Notes: generated by a model from the sequence alone, not told the origin. DNA of 37,356 nt from an uncultured Rikenellaceae bacterium (GCA_937906485.1 CALCYB010000130.1:1-37356); one strand, 5' to 3'; numbered from the stretch's first letter, positions 7,869 to 17,105 are shown. Numbers and translations: made by a program.

Positions 7869-8540
7869 ATGAAAAGAGACAGACTCCTGAATCTCGGCAT
7901 GATTGCCCTGACAACAGCACTCATGGGACAATCTGCTGACCTGACTGCGCAAACCTGGAAAGAGAAAGACGCAGACTATTTTCCCCGCCACGAAATTACC
8001 GTCAACTATGGGACACCCACCATTCTGGAACTGACCACCACATTGGGAAAACCCATGATGACCGGTGCTGCAGAAGGAAAATCCTCCAACCACATGTTTA
8101 CCGGCGCCGCTGGTATCGGCTACCAGTTCTCTCCCCATCCGCTCTTCTCAATCGGGATTGCCGGGGGTATCAGCCATGCAGCTGCAGACATCGTCCTGAC
8201 CTCGGACCTGCCGCAACTCAAGGCCAATACCAAACTCTACAACTCCGCCTTGACCACCTATACGGCACAAGTACATGCCCAATGGACCTACTTGGAAAAC
8301 GGTATGCTGAGCATCTCCTGTGGCCTGTATGCTGGAGCTGCCTATATGGATGAAACGGTGAAAAAATACCTGGACAGTCCGGAAATGGACAACGTGGTGA
8401 AATACCCCAAAGACCGGATGAAATTTGCCTATCACTTGACAGCCATCAAAGCCCGCTACGGAGAAGTCTTTGGTATCTTCGGGGAATTGGGATTCGGTTA
8501 CCGCGGTCTGGTCAACATCGGCCTGTCGGTCAGATTATAG
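7869..8540 (+). CDS. Putative outer-membrane beta-barrel protein of unknown function
   Basis: A 223-residue protein I do not recognise by family. It opens MKRDRLLNLGMIALTTALMG, a plausible signal peptide with cleavage after ADLTAQ near residue 28. The rest alternates polar and aromatic or small residues in strand-like stretches, with Gly-rich turns (GAAGIGYQFSPHPLFSIGIAGGIS, GLYAGAAYM, FGELGFGYRGLVNIGLSVRL), and ends in an amphipathic strand, as expected for a small outer-membrane barrel. It runs divergently from the S9 peptidase and ends before the hairpin at 8592-8615. Confidence 0.7.
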   Translation: MKRDRLLNLGMIALTTALMGQSADLTAQTWKEKDADYFPRHEITVNYGTPTILELTTTLGKPMMTGAAEGKSSNHMFTGAAGIGYQFSPHPLFSIGIAGGISHAAADIVLTSDLPQLKANTKLYNSALTTYTAQVHAQWTYLENGMLSISCGLYAGAAYMDETVKKYLDSPEMDNVVKYPKDRMKFAYHLTAIKARYGEVFGIFGELGFGYRGLVNIGLSVRL

Positions 8541-8591
8541 ATAAACTCCTTCGAAATAAACTGAAGACAGAAGCAATAAAGTCAAAAAAGA

Positions 8592-8615
8592 AGGGTGGCC
8601 CAAACGGACCACCCT
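8592..8615. terminator. Probable bidirectional intrinsic terminator between the barrel gene and susD
   Basis: AGGGTGGCC at 8592-8600 pairs with GGACCACCCT at 8606-8615, with one mismatch and a five-base loop. A T-rich run (ctttcttt) follows on the plus strand, and an A-rich run precedes it, giving T residues on the minus strand. It sits between convergent stop codons at 8540 and 8636, so it can end both transcripts. Confidence 0.75.
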
Positions 8616-8635
8616 CTTTCTTTATCAGGAGTTGA

Positions 8636-10510
8636 CTACCAACCCGGGTTTTGCACGATGGGTGCAATGTTCGGGTTAGATTTACCTTTGTCAATGTAAG
8701 TGTTGATCACGTCTGTACAGATCGGAGCCAGGTAGTTCTTTTCTGCAGCAACAACGTCACGGTTTTGTACGTTGATCGGGAGGTAGAAACCAACCATATC
8801 AGCAGCGTTTGAACCGTTCCAGGTAACTACAGTACCATCCAGTTTTTGTACGCGGATCTTTTCGATATTGGCTTCGCTCAACACGTTGAATGAAGTCAGG
8901 ATACCGTCACCTTCAGTCTTGGTCAGGTCAACCCATGCACCGAGCAACAAATCAGGGTTCTTGCTGCCGTCCATGTAGTCGAGTTTATGCCAACGACGGA
9001 GGTCCAACAGACGGAAGTTTTCGAACACGAATTCCATACGGCGTTCACGACGGATTTCCCACATCAAAGCAGAAACGTCTGAATCGCGGTTCGGGTCGTT
9101 GGGCAGAGCGTTGAGTTGCAGAGGAGCAGTTTGTTGTACGCCCTTGCTTTGAGCAACTTCATCCAACGGACGGGTACGGATAGCGTTGATAGAAGCATCC
9201 AAGTCAGTTTGTTGAATAGCAGCACCACCGTAGTTTTCAGCCAAGATAGCTTTAGCTTCCAACCAGTTCAACACAACTTCTGCCAAACGGTAAACAGGGT
9301 AACCGTTGGTGTTGGTGTTAGAGCCGTATTGTGACGGGTAAGGACCAGGATAGTTCAATACACCTTGACGGTCAATGAACTTGCAGGTGTAAAGCAAAGT
9401 TGCAGAGGATTGGTTAGCTTCGTGCCAGAAAGAGGCTTCGAAACGAGGGTCACGGTCTGCTACCAGGTGAGACAGGTCAAAGTTGGTATCACCGCTTTCG
9501 CTCCAGAGTTGACCGTTGCTGGAAATGAAGGATTTCAGCAAAGCTGCGTTGGCAGCAGGTCCTTGTGATTCAGCCAAGTTTGAATAAGAAGCAATACAGT
9601 GGCGGGAAGCCAGAGCGTCGCTGTATTCACGGTACATGATCACTTCACCACCGGGGTTAGCGAAAGATCCGAACAATGAACGGAAATCAACGGTAAAGTT
9701 GTACAGACCTGAATCCATAACCAGCTTAGCAGCAGTTACAGCTTGGTTCAAATATTTGGCAGCACGTTCTGCATCACCTACGTTGTGATAGGTGTACCAA
9801 GAACCTTCGAACAACATGGCGCGTGAAATCATAGCACCAGCTACATAACGGTTGATGTATGAACTACCATCGCTCAGACGGATGTTGTTCAATGCAAAGT
9901 CAAAGTCATCGTAAACTTTGTCCATTACCAAGGTACGAGGGTCACGAGGTTTGTATTGACCTTCAACATCGGTATCGGAAACCACTTTGTCATAGTAAGG
10001 AACATCACCGAAAGAGTTTACCAAAGAAGCATATTCAAAACCACGGAGCAAACGGGCAACACCCATCCAGTGATTGTAAGCTTCGTCAGCCAGGTAACCA
10101 TTTTCTTTCATTTGATCCAAACGGGCAATCAATGTATTCCATTTACGGATCCAACCGAAGTTCCAGGGAGAAGAACCGGTTTGAGTCAACCAGTAAGTAC
10201 CTTCAGCACGATACCAGTTATCTGCAGGAACTGCTTCCTGGAAGCTGGTTTGTTTGTTGCTGCTGGTCATGTCGTCATTGAAGTTGGCACCACGGTAGGG
10301 CACATAAGCAGTACTCCAAGATGTAGCATAACCGGTGAAGTAACGGTCATAAGCGCCGTTTACGAACAAACGGACATTAGACTCGTTAGTCCAATAGTTG
10401 GAGTCGTCCATTGCTGATTTTTGCGGACGGTCCAGGAAGTCAGAGCAAGAACCGGCCAACATCAGAACAGCCAGTGTTGCAAGTGTAAAAATGTATTTTT
10501 TCATATCCAT
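8636..10510 (-). CDS. SusD/RagB-family nutrient-binding outer-membrane lipoprotein
   Basis: A 624-residue surface lipoprotein that would cap the SusC-like transporter and capture its substrate. The signal ends LMLAGSC with Cys22 as the lipidated residue, followed by SDFLDRPQKSAMDDSNYWTN, the usual SusD mature N-terminus. TPR-like helices carry the LLRGFEYASLVNSFGDVPYYD block (about residues 153-173). The C-terminal NAIRTRP, WEIRRERRMEFVFENFRLLDLRRW segment is a SusD hallmark. The ATG at 10508-10510 is chosen; an in-frame ATG two codons later is equally possible. It starts eight bases after the susC-like stop. No glycoside hydrolase, sigma/anti-sigma pair or hybrid two-component gene is near, so the ligand (glycan, glycopeptide or peptide) cannot be named. 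Confidence 0.96.
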   Translation of the reverse strand: MDMKKYIFTLATLAVLMLAGSCSDFLDRPQKSAMDDSNYWTNESNVRLFVNGAYDRYFTGYATSWSTAYVPYRGANFNDDMTSSNKQTSFQEAVPADNWYRAEGTYWLTQTGSSPWNFGWIRKWNTLIARLDQMKENGYLADEAYNHWMGVARLLRGFEYASLVNSFGDVPYYDKVVSDTDVEGQYKPRDPRTLVMDKVYDDFDFALNNIRLSDGSSYINRYVAGAMISRAMLFEGSWYTYHNVGDAERAAKYLNQAVTAAKLVMDSGLYNFTVDFRSLFGSFANPGGEVIMYREYSDALASRHCIASYSNLAESQGPAANAALLKSFISSNGQLWSESGDTNFDLSHLVADRDPRFEASFWHEANQSSATLLYTCKFIDRQGVLNYPGPYPSQYGSNTNTNGYPVYRLAEVVLNWLEAKAILAENYGGAAIQQTDLDASINAIRTRPLDEVAQSKGVQQTAPLQLNALPNDPNRDSDVSALMWEIRRERRMEFVFENFRLLDLRRWHKLDYMDGSKNPDLLLGAWVDLTKTEGDGILTSFNVLSEANIEKIRVQKLDGTVVTWNGSNAADMVGFYLPINVQNRDVVAAEKNYLAPICTDVINTYIDKGKSNPNIAPIVQNPGW

Positions 10511-10517
10511 CTATCCG

Positions 10518-13500
10518 TTAGAAATTAATTTGAAGACCAAATGAAGCAGTCTTGAAGGCAGGAGTACCCACACCGGTACGACCACTGTTGTAGTTACTAC
10601 CGTTCAACATTGAATAACCGGAAATTGCTTCAGGATCGATAGGCAGACCATCAAGGTGATCGAAAGTCAAGAAGTTTTCCAAAGCAACATAAACGCGTAC
10701 TTTGTTGATCAAAGCCTTCTTAGTCAGTTTTTCAGGCAAAGTGTAACCGAAGGTCAAGTTTTTCAGTCTCAGGTAAGACATATCCAACAGGTAACGGCTT
10801 TGTACTTGCATGTTGTTCACGCTTGCAGAAGCACCGTTGTTGAATGCGCGAGGCCAGAAAGCATCTTCGTTAACACCTTCAATCCAGAAGTTACCTGCCA
10901 TAGCTTGCGGCATAGCACCATCGGATGAGTTCCAACCGGCTTGTGTCAGCGGAGAGTTTGCCCACAATTCACGTTTACCAACACCTTGGAAGAAGACTGA
11001 GAAGTCAAATCCATGCCATGCCAAAGCAAGACGGAGGCTGTATTCGTAACGAGGAGTCGTGTTACCGATCACTTTCAAGTCACCATGTTCGTCCAAAGTA
11101 CGTTCACCATCATCCAGGACACCGTCACCGTTCAAATCTTTGAACTTCACGTCACCAGGACCGAATTTGAAAGATGAAGAGTTTTGCAAGAAACCTTGGG
11201 TAATACCGTCTTTGGTTTCGTTTACGGTATAACCGTCAGTAGAAGTGATTTGTTTCAAGTTGCCGGATTCGTCATAAACGAAGTCGTCTTTTTGATAGAG
11301 ACGGTCAGTTTCATAACCCCAGATTTCACCGATGGTCTTACCTACATAGTAGTCATCAATGCTTTGGGTAGAACCATAAGCAGTAACTTTGGTCAATGCA
11401 TCAGCCAAGGTAGCGTCAACGGTCAAAGTCAAACCATTGTTGAATTGGTGACCGTAGTTAACAGCCAATTCCCAACCGGTTGTACGGAATGAACCGTAGT
11501 TACCTTTCGGAGCAGAAGTACCGAAGGTGTAAGAGATACCTTCCATCGGAACCAACATGTTGTCGGTGTCGCGTTGGAACCAGTCAAATACTACTGACAA
11601 AGAACCATCAGCGAAGAAACTTGCGTCTACCCCGAAGTCAAGGGTAACGATGTCTTGCCAAGTGATAGCATCAGATACAGCGGCAGGAGTACCGTAGTAA
11701 ACCAGTTTGGCACCATCCATGATCCAGCTCAATTCGCTGCGGGTCATGGTCGGAACATACAAGTTACCGGGAACGGTTTGGTCACCGATTGAACCCCAGC
11801 TGGCGCGGAGTTTCAATGCGCTGACTGCTTGTTTTGCGAAGTCCATCCAAGGTTCTTCCATCACACGCCATGCAGCAGAGAAGGAAGGATACCAACGCCA
11901 TTGCAGGTCGGTCGGGAATTTGGAAGTACCGTCGTAACGGATGTTGGCTTCCAAGAGGTAACGGTCTTTCAAAGAGTAGTTGACACGACCGAAGAAACCG
12001 AGTTGAGATTCCCAGGATTCGCTACCACCTGAAGTTTGGGTACCGTTTGCCAAGGTGAATTGAGGGTTGTTGATGTCAATCAACTTGGTAATTTGTGACC
12101 AGCTGTATGCATAGTCATATTTCACGGCGTTCATACCAGCCAGGAAGTGGAGGTGATGAGTATCGTTCAGGTTCAGATCGTAGTTGGTGGTCAAGTTCAA
12201 GGTTGAACGTGCGCCATCGCTTGCACTACGGTATACGTGGTCCGGGTTAGAACCGCTTGAAGTGTATTGGTAGCAAGACAACATGTAAGCGTCAACTGTA
12301 GCGGGAGCACCGTTGAATTGAGCCCATTCGTTGGTTGCTTGAGCGCGTGAACCGTCAGCGTTCATTCTTGCGATCGGAGAAGACCAGGTGTCACCAGCGG
12401 TGAAACGGGTACCAGGAGCAAAGTAAACATACTCGTTGTTTGAGAAAGTGTAGTCCAAATCAATGGTCCAGTCTTTCAACGGAGTGATGGTGAAACCTGC
12501 ATTTGCGCTGGTGTAGTTGGTTGTACGGGTAGCCGTATTGGCGTGAGCGGTTTCGTAAGTGAAGTTACGCATCGGGTTGCCGTTTTCATCAGCAGTGGTC
12601 AACGGATAGGTAGGTCCCCAACGATAGAGGTAGTACCAAACGTCGGCAGTTGTTGAAGAAGAAGCGTACGCGCTGCGTTTTTGGCTTCTTGAGTAGATCA
12701 AACCAGCGTGCAAGTCAATGAACTTGTTTACTTTGGTGTTGATGCGTGCAGAAGCATTCCAACGACGGTAGTCATCGTGTTTTGCAGTCTTCATCATACC
12801 GCTTTGATCCAAGTAACCAACAGACATGTTGTAAGTGGTGTTACCTGAACGGCCGTTTACAGAAACGTTGTGGCTATGAGTGGGAGCCCATTCTTTCACT
12901 ACGTAGTCGTAGGGGTTGTAAGTACGTACACCGATCTTGCGGCCTGCGTTAGCAGGGTCAACATACCAGTCACGACCATAAACCATCGGTTCATAGGGAT
13001 CCATGTTACCATATTTGTCTTTCCATGCAACAGCTGCTTCATAACCGGCACGGTCGATCAACCAGAAAGCACCTACGGGAGTGAAAGTACCCACGCGTTC
13101 AGCTGCTTCAACAGTGTAACGCAATGCGTCAACATCACCCATTTCGTATTGTTTTGCCATGTTTTGGAAAGCAACGTTACCAGAATATTGTACGTCCACG
13201 CGGTCAACATTTGCACCTTTCTTTGAGGTCAACAAGATAACACCGAAAGCTGCTTTCGCACCGTAGATAGAAGCAGAAGCTGCGTCTTTCAAAACGGTAA
13301 CGGATTCAATGTCGTTCGGGTTAACCAAGTTGATGGAAGGAATTTCAACGTTGTCCAACAGGATGAGCGGAGAAGATTCGCCGTAAACAGAAGCTTGGGT
13401 ACCACGGATACGCATCACGGGGTCAGAACCAACTTCGCTATCAGCTACAACAACGCTCAAACCGGGAGCTGCACCTTGCAGACCACGACCAACGTCAGCG

Positions 13501-13931
13501 ATAGGACGGGCAACCAAAGCTTCTTCTACGTTAACAGAAGCAACGGCTCCAGTCAGGTTTTCCTTCTTTTGGGTTCCGAAACCTACGACAACAGCATCTG
13601 CCAACATCGTAGCATCTTCCACCAAAGTTACATCAATAATGGCACGTCCGTTGATATCAACGACTTGGTCTTTGTATCCCATAAAAGAGAAGACCAGACG
13701 TCCATTTGCAGGAGCAGAAATGGAATAAGCACCCTCTTCGTCAACCAAAGTTCCGACTTGGGTTCCTTCCACCAGAACATAGGCACCGATAACCGGTTCT
13801 CCTGCACCGTCAAGGACTTTACCCTTAACAGTAATGTTCTGTGCTGAGATGGTTCCAACTGCTAAAAGCAGGGAACAGAGAACAAGCATCGCGCTACGCA
13901 ATGACTTTCTCATTCTTTCTGAAGTGAACAT
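10518..13931 (-). CDS. SusC/RagA-family TonB-dependent outer-membrane transporter
   Basis: An outer-membrane active importer of about 1137 residues, energised by TonB and partnered with the SusD-like lipoprotein just downstream. After the signal peptide (LRSAMLVLCSLLLAVGTISAQ) comes a carboxypeptidase-D-like domain (VKGKVLDGAGEPVIGAYVLVEGT through FSFMGYKDQ). A TonB-box-like VVVGFGTQ follows, then the plug (RGLQGAAPGLSVV, RIRGTQAS, SVTVLKDAASASIYGAKAAFGVILL) and a long 22-strand barrel ending FKTASFGLQINF. The frame is open 26 codons further upstream, but that part precedes the predicted transcription start, so the ATG at 13929-13931 is preferred; 13911-13913 is the alternative. Codons end strongly in T or A for Gly, Ala and Val (GGT, GCT, GTT), like the ribosomal protein genes here, suggesting very high expression. 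Confidence 0.96.
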   Translation of the reverse strand: MFTSERMRKSLRSAMLVLCSLLLAVGTISAQNITVKGKVLDGAGEPVIGAYVLVEGTQVGTLVDEEGAYSISAPANGRLVFSFMGYKDQVVDINGRAIIDVTLVEDATMLADAVVVGFGTQKKENLTGAVASVNVEEALVARPIADVGRGLQGAAPGLSVVVADSEVGSDPVMRIRGTQASVYGESSPLILLDNVEIPSINLVNPNDIESVTVLKDAASASIYGAKAAFGVILLTSKKGANVDRVDVQYSGNVAFQNMAKQYEMGDVDALRYTVEAAERVGTFTPVGAFWLIDRAGYEAAVAWKDKYGNMDPYEPMVYGRDWYVDPANAGRKIGVRTYNPYDYVVKEWAPTHSHNVSVNGRSGNTTYNMSVGYLDQSGMMKTAKHDDYRRWNASARINTKVNKFIDLHAGLIYSRSQKRSAYASSSTTADVWYYLYRWGPTYPLTTADENGNPMRNFTYETAHANTATRTTNYTSANAGFTITPLKDWTIDLDYTFSNNEYVYFAPGTRFTAGDTWSSPIARMNADGSRAQATNEWAQFNGAPATVDAYMLSCYQYTSSGSNPDHVYRSASDGARSTLNLTTNYDLNLNDTHHLHFLAGMNAVKYDYAYSWSQITKLIDINNPQFTLANGTQTSGGSESWESQLGFFGRVNYSLKDRYLLEANIRYDGTSKFPTDLQWRWYPSFSAAWRVMEEPWMDFAKQAVSALKLRASWGSIGDQTVPGNLYVPTMTRSELSWIMDGAKLVYYGTPAAVSDAITWQDIVTLDFGVDASFFADGSLSVVFDWFQRDTDNMLVPMEGISYTFGTSAPKGNYGSFRTTGWELAVNYGHQFNNGLTLTVDATLADALTKVTAYGSTQSIDDYYVGKTIGEIWGYETDRLYQKDDFVYDESGNLKQITSTDGYTVNETKDGITQGFLQNSSSFKFGPGDVKFKDLNGDGVLDDGERTLDEHGDLKVIGNTTPRYEYSLRLALAWHGFDFSVFFQGVGKRELWANSPLTQAGWNSSDGAMPQAMAGNFWIEGVNEDAFWPRAFNNGASASVNNMQVQSRYLLDMSYLRLKNLTFGYTLPEKLTKKALINKVRVYVALENFLTFDHLDGLPIDPEAISGYSMLNGSNYNSGRTGVGTPAFKTASFGLQINF

Positions 13932-14006
13932 AAATAAGATTTTAGGTTTATAAAAAAACGTATTATTTAGGTTTAATACCGCATAATATCCACAGCACTT
14001 AGGATG

Positions 14007-14038
14007 CAAATTTGGGAAAATAATTTCTAAAAATCAAA
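14007..14038 (-). promoter_or_regulatory. Promoter of the susCD-like operon
   Basis: On the minus strand TTTG (14035-14038) is followed after 20 bases by CAAATTTG (14007-14014), one mismatch from TAnnTTTG. Transcription would start near 14002, giving a leader of about 71 bases before the ATG at 13931. The -33 box overlaps the DUF456 stop codon. The leader holds two copies of the ten-base TTTAGGTTTA (plus-strand reading) at 13941-13950 and 13966-13975. Confidence 0.65.
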
Positions 14039-14516
14039 ATCCACGAACAATATAATACAACAAAAAAATTGAAACTATAGATTTTATTCCTGTGCCTAAC
14101 AAAAACCCGACAAAAGTACCCCAGGCGGCACGGAATGAATCATTTGACGACTTGCGTTCGATCAACATTTCGGCCAGAAATGCGCCCAGGAAGGAACCGA
14201 CAATCATGCCCAGCGGAGGCACAAAAGGGATACCCAACAGCAGTCCGACCAGCGAAGCTCGTGCCGCTGATCTGGAACCTCCCGTACGACGGGTATAATA
14301 AGAAGGTATGATATAGTCCAGCACCGTCACCACAATCACAATTGCCAGCCACACCCACATGGCCGTTACAGAAACAAAGCCGGGATCGTTTCCCCAGAAG
14401 TACAACAACACCAAACCCAAATAACTCAACGGAGGTCCGGGCAGCACCGGAAGAAAACAACCCAATAAGCCAAAAATCCCCAACAGCAGGGCAATGATAT
14501 CAATCATCCAATCCAT
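14034..14516 (-). CDS. DUF456 domain-containing membrane protein
   Basis: A 160-residue integral membrane protein. Hydrophobic helices are at about residues 5-45 (two, hinged at the conserved FLPVLPGPPLSYLG), 50-70, 88-115 and 133-158. Pro-Leu-Pro-Gly-Pro near the N-terminus and the Gly-rich GIPFVPPLGMIVGSFLGAFLAE are the marks of DUF456, a family of unknown function with a glycine-zipper-like centre. The start ATG at 14514-14516 follows a promoter at 14538-14569. It lies just upstream of the susC promoter on the same strand, so readthrough is possible, but susC has its own promoter. Confidence 0.88.
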   Translation of the reverse strand: MDWMIDIIALLLGIFGLLGCFLPVLPGPPLSYLGLVLLYFWGNDPGFVSVTAMWVWLAIVIVVTVLDYIIPSYYTRRTGGSRSAARASLVGLLLGIPFVPPLGMIVGSFLGAFLAEMLIERKSSNDSFRAAWGTFVGFLLGTGIKSIVSIFLLYYIVRGF

Positions 14517-14537
14517 AGTAATACGATTTAGTCACAG

Positions 14538-14569
14538 CAAATTTCGTTTTTTTTCCTATTTTTGCCAAA
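14538..14569 (-). promoter_or_regulatory. Promoter of the DUF456 gene
   Basis: On the minus strand TTTG (14566-14569) is followed after 20 bases by GAAATTTG (14538-14545), one mismatch from TAnnTTTG. Predicted leader is about 17 bases. Its -33 box lies on the predicted start point of the divergent aminopeptidase promoter, so polymerase can probably not occupy both at once. Confidence 0.55.
14557..14564 (+). promoter_or_regulatory. Putative -7 element (TATTTTTG) of the aminopeptidase P gene
   Basis: A perfect TAnnTTTG match, predicting a 14-base leader before the ATG at 14583. A TTG at 14562, in frame with the gene, lies inside this box and so should not be the start codon. Confidence 0.5.
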
Positions 14570-14582
14570 AACACCTGATATT

Positions 14583-15977
14583 ATGTTTGCAAAAGAAATT
14601 TATCAAAGCCGGCGTGCCCGACTCCTTGAACAAATGGATAGCGGCATCCTGCTCTTTTTGGGCAACAGCGAAGCGCCCTTGAATTACGTCAGCAACTGCT
14701 ACAAATTCCGCCAAGACAGTTCCTTTGTATATTTTTTCGGTCTGCAGGATCCTGATTTTGCCGCCATCATTGATGTGGAGACCGGTGAAGAGATCCTTTT
14801 CGGCAACGATGTGGATATGGACGACATCATCTGGATGGGTCCGCAACCCCTGGTCAGCGACAAGGCAGCTGCCATCGGTGTGAGCAAAAGCGCACCACTC
14901 AAGGACCTGGACCGATATCTGGAAAAAGCCGTGGCACAAGGACGAAAAATCCACTACCTTCCTCCTTACCGTTACCACAACCGGATCCAACTCAACCGTT
15001 GGCTCAACATCCCCTTCGATGAGCTGAAAAACAACGCCTCCGAAGCCTTCATCAAGGCCGTTGTCAAACTCCGGCTGATCAAGGAGGAATGCGAAATCCA
15101 AGAAATCGAGCAAGCCTGCAACCTGGGCTATGCCATGCACATGACCGCCATGAAGATGGCCCGTCTTGGCATGATAGAACAACAGCTGGTCGGCATGATG
15201 GAAGGCATCTGTGCAGCAGAAGGCCACTTCCCCTCCTTCCCGATCATCCTCTCCCAAAATGGAGAAACCCTCCACAACCACTCCCACCATCAGGTCCTGA
15301 CAGACGGCCGCCTGATCGTGATTGATGCCGGAGCAGAAATCAACTCCTGCTATGCTTCCGACTTTACCCGGACCATCCCTTCTTCCGGCAAGTTCAACCA
15401 ACGCCAACGTGAGATCTACCAGATTGTATCCGCTGCCAACAACCTGGGCATCGCCCTATCCAAACCCGGCATCACCTACACACAGGTACACTTGAGCGTT
15501 GCCCGTCTGCTGACCGAAGGGCTGAAAAACCTCGGACTGATGAAAGGCGATGTGGACGAAGCCGTTGCAGCCGGAGCACACGCCCTGTTCATGCCTCACG
15601 GGTTGGGTCACCACATGGGACTGGATGTTCACGACATGGAAGACCTCGGAGAAAACTACGTCGGCTATGACGACACCTACAAACGTGCCACCCAATTCGG
15701 ACTGGCCTCTCTGAGAATGGGCAAGATGTTGGAAAAAGGACATGTCGTAACCGTTGAACCCGGTATCTATTTCATCCCGGCCCTGATCGAACAATGGAAA
15801 CGCGAGGGCACCAATGCCGCCTTCATCAATTTTGACCGTCTTGAGTCCTACTATGACTTTGGCGGTATCCGCATCGAAGACGACATCCTGCTGACCGAAG
15901 ACGGCTGCCGTCTGCTGGGTGCAGAACGTCTGCCGAACACACCGGAAGCGGTGGAAGAAGCCATGCGCAAAGAATAA
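14583..15977 (+). CDS. pepP: M24-family aminopeptidase P (Xaa-Pro aminopeptidase)
   Basis: A 464-residue cytoplasmic metallopeptidase that removes an N-terminal residue preceding proline. The N-terminal aminopeptidase P domain (about residues 1-150) is followed by the pita-bread catalytic domain. Metal ligands are visible in order: Asp in VIDAGAEINS and Asp in ASDFTRTIP, His in HGLGHHMGLDVHD, Glu in VTVEPGIYF and Glu in GGIRIEDDIL. The frame extends seven codons upstream from a TTG inside the promoter, so the ATG at 14583, giving MFAKEIYQSRRARL, is the start. It converges on lpxK with an eight-base gap and no obvious terminator. Confidence 0.94.
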   Translation: MFAKEIYQSRRARLLEQMDSGILLFLGNSEAPLNYVSNCYKFRQDSSFVYFFGLQDPDFAAIIDVETGEEILFGNDVDMDDIIWMGPQPLVSDKAAAIGVSKSAPLKDLDRYLEKAVAQGRKIHYLPPYRYHNRIQLNRWLNIPFDELKNNASEAFIKAVVKLRLIKEECEIQEIEQACNLGYAMHMTAMKMARLGMIEQQLVGMMEGICAAEGHFPSFPIILSQNGETLHNHSHHQVLTDGRLIVIDAGAEINSCYASDFTRTIPSSGKFNQRQREIYQIVSAANNLGIALSKPGITYTQVHLSVARLLTEGLKNLGLMKGDVDEAVAAGAHALFMPHGLGHHMGLDVHDMEDLGENYVGYDDTYKRATQFGLASLRMGKMLEKGHVVTVEPGIYFIPALIEQWKREGTNAAFINFDRLESYYDFGGIRIEDDILLTEDGCRLLGAERLPNTPEAVEEAMRKE

Positions 15978-15985
15978 CTTACGAC

Positions 15986-17068
15986 CTACATGACCGATTG
16001 CAGCGCTCCCAGCAGCTCCGCATCCCCCAACGGCCGCATATCTTCCGGAATAACCCGGGACAAATGGCCGACACAAGGAATGATCTCCGCTTCAATGGGC
16101 ACATAGAACAACCGGTCACGCAACACATTCGGGACGTCTGTCGGATCGATCCGACGGGCGTCTTTTTCTGTGGTCAGCACCACCGCTGTCGGGTATTTGG
16201 CTGCCCATTGGGCAAGGCTCTTCCACTCCCCTCTGGTAAAACGGTGATGATCGCCAAAGCGGCGATGGCCCACCAGCTGGTACGAAGAGCGGACCTGCGC
16301 CATCAGCAGACGATCGTCCGCAATCCCCGAAAAAAGCAGGGCCTGTTTGGCATAGACATAACGAGAATCCCCCTGTTCCAATACCGGCAACGGTTTGGCA
16401 TAGGTGATCTTTGAGAAGAAAAGGCGTTGCTGATCACTCATCCCCAAACGTTTTCGCCACTGCTGCCGCTGCAGTTCATCGACTTCGGGACCGGGGCATT
16501 TGGTCACAATGACCCAATCAGCTCTGCGGATCTGTCCGGGCAGGTCCCGAAGTCGCCCGATGGGCAACAGATGGTCCCGGTCAATGGGACGGTGGTAATT
16601 CACCAGGACAATGGAGAGCCGGGGCCGGACAGCCCGGTGCTGGAAGGCATCATCCAGCAGAATCACCTCCGGACGCTGCTCCGGCGGCAGAGCCATCAAG
16701 GACTCGATGGCCCGCTGACGGTCGGCATCCACCACCACCCGTACCTGGGGGAATTTTTTCTTGATCTGCAAAGACTCATCGCCTACTTCCCGGGCCGTAT
16801 GCTGCAACCGGACCTCGCAGTGGCCTTTGGTCTTCCGACCATAGCCCCGCGACACCACCGCCAGGTTGTGGTATTGTCCGCCCAGGATACGGAGCAGCAA
16901 CTCCGTATGCGGTGTTTTACCCGTGCCACCGACGGTAATGTTTCCCACAGAAATGACAGGTACCGGATAGGACCGGCTCTTCCACACACCTCTATTATAT
17001 AAGATATGCCTCAGGCTCAATGCCGCATAATAAGGGAACAAGAGAAGTATATCAAGAATGCGCGCCAT
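15986..17068 (-). CDS. lpxK: Tetraacyldisaccharide 4'-kinase
   Basis: LpxK phosphorylates the 4' position of the lipid A disaccharide precursor at the inner membrane. The 360-residue protein starts MARILDILLLFPYYAALSLR, the usual membrane-associated N-terminal helix. The Walker A VGNITVGGTGKTP comes at about residues 42-54, then VVSRGYGRKTKG, the Walker B-like VILLDDAFQHR and the C-terminal VLTTEKDARRI, all family signatures. The frame continues ten codons upstream to a TTG, but the ATG at 17066-17068 fits the family, and a -7 box ends nine bases before it. The gene stands alone here; other lipid A genes are outside the window. Confidence 0.96.
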   Translation of the reverse strand: MARILDILLLFPYYAALSLRHILYNRGVWKSRSYPVPVISVGNITVGGTGKTPHTELLLRILGGQYHNLAVVSRGYGRKTKGHCEVRLQHTAREVGDESLQIKKKFPQVRVVVDADRQRAIESLMALPPEQRPEVILLDDAFQHRAVRPRLSIVLVNYHRPIDRDHLLPIGRLRDLPGQIRRADWVIVTKCPGPEVDELQRQQWRKRLGMSDQQRLFFSKITYAKPLPVLEQGDSRYVYAKQALLFSGIADDRLLMAQVRSSYQLVGHRRFGDHHRFTRGEWKSLAQWAAKYPTAVVLTTEKDARRIDPTDVPNVLRDRLFYVPIEAEIIPCVGHLSRVIPEDMRPLGDAELLGALQSVM

Positions 17069-17076
17069 ACAATGGA

Positions 17077-17084
17077 CAAAGGTA
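17077..17084 (-). promoter_or_regulatory. Putative -7 element (TACCTTTG) of lpxK
   Basis: A perfect TAnnTTTG match on the minus strand. The predicted start at about 17072 leaves only about four bases before the ATG, so the transcript would be nearly leaderless. No -33 TTTG at the expected spacing. Confidence 0.45.
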
Positions 17085-17105
17085 GTATTTTTTGACAAGA
17101 ATCCC

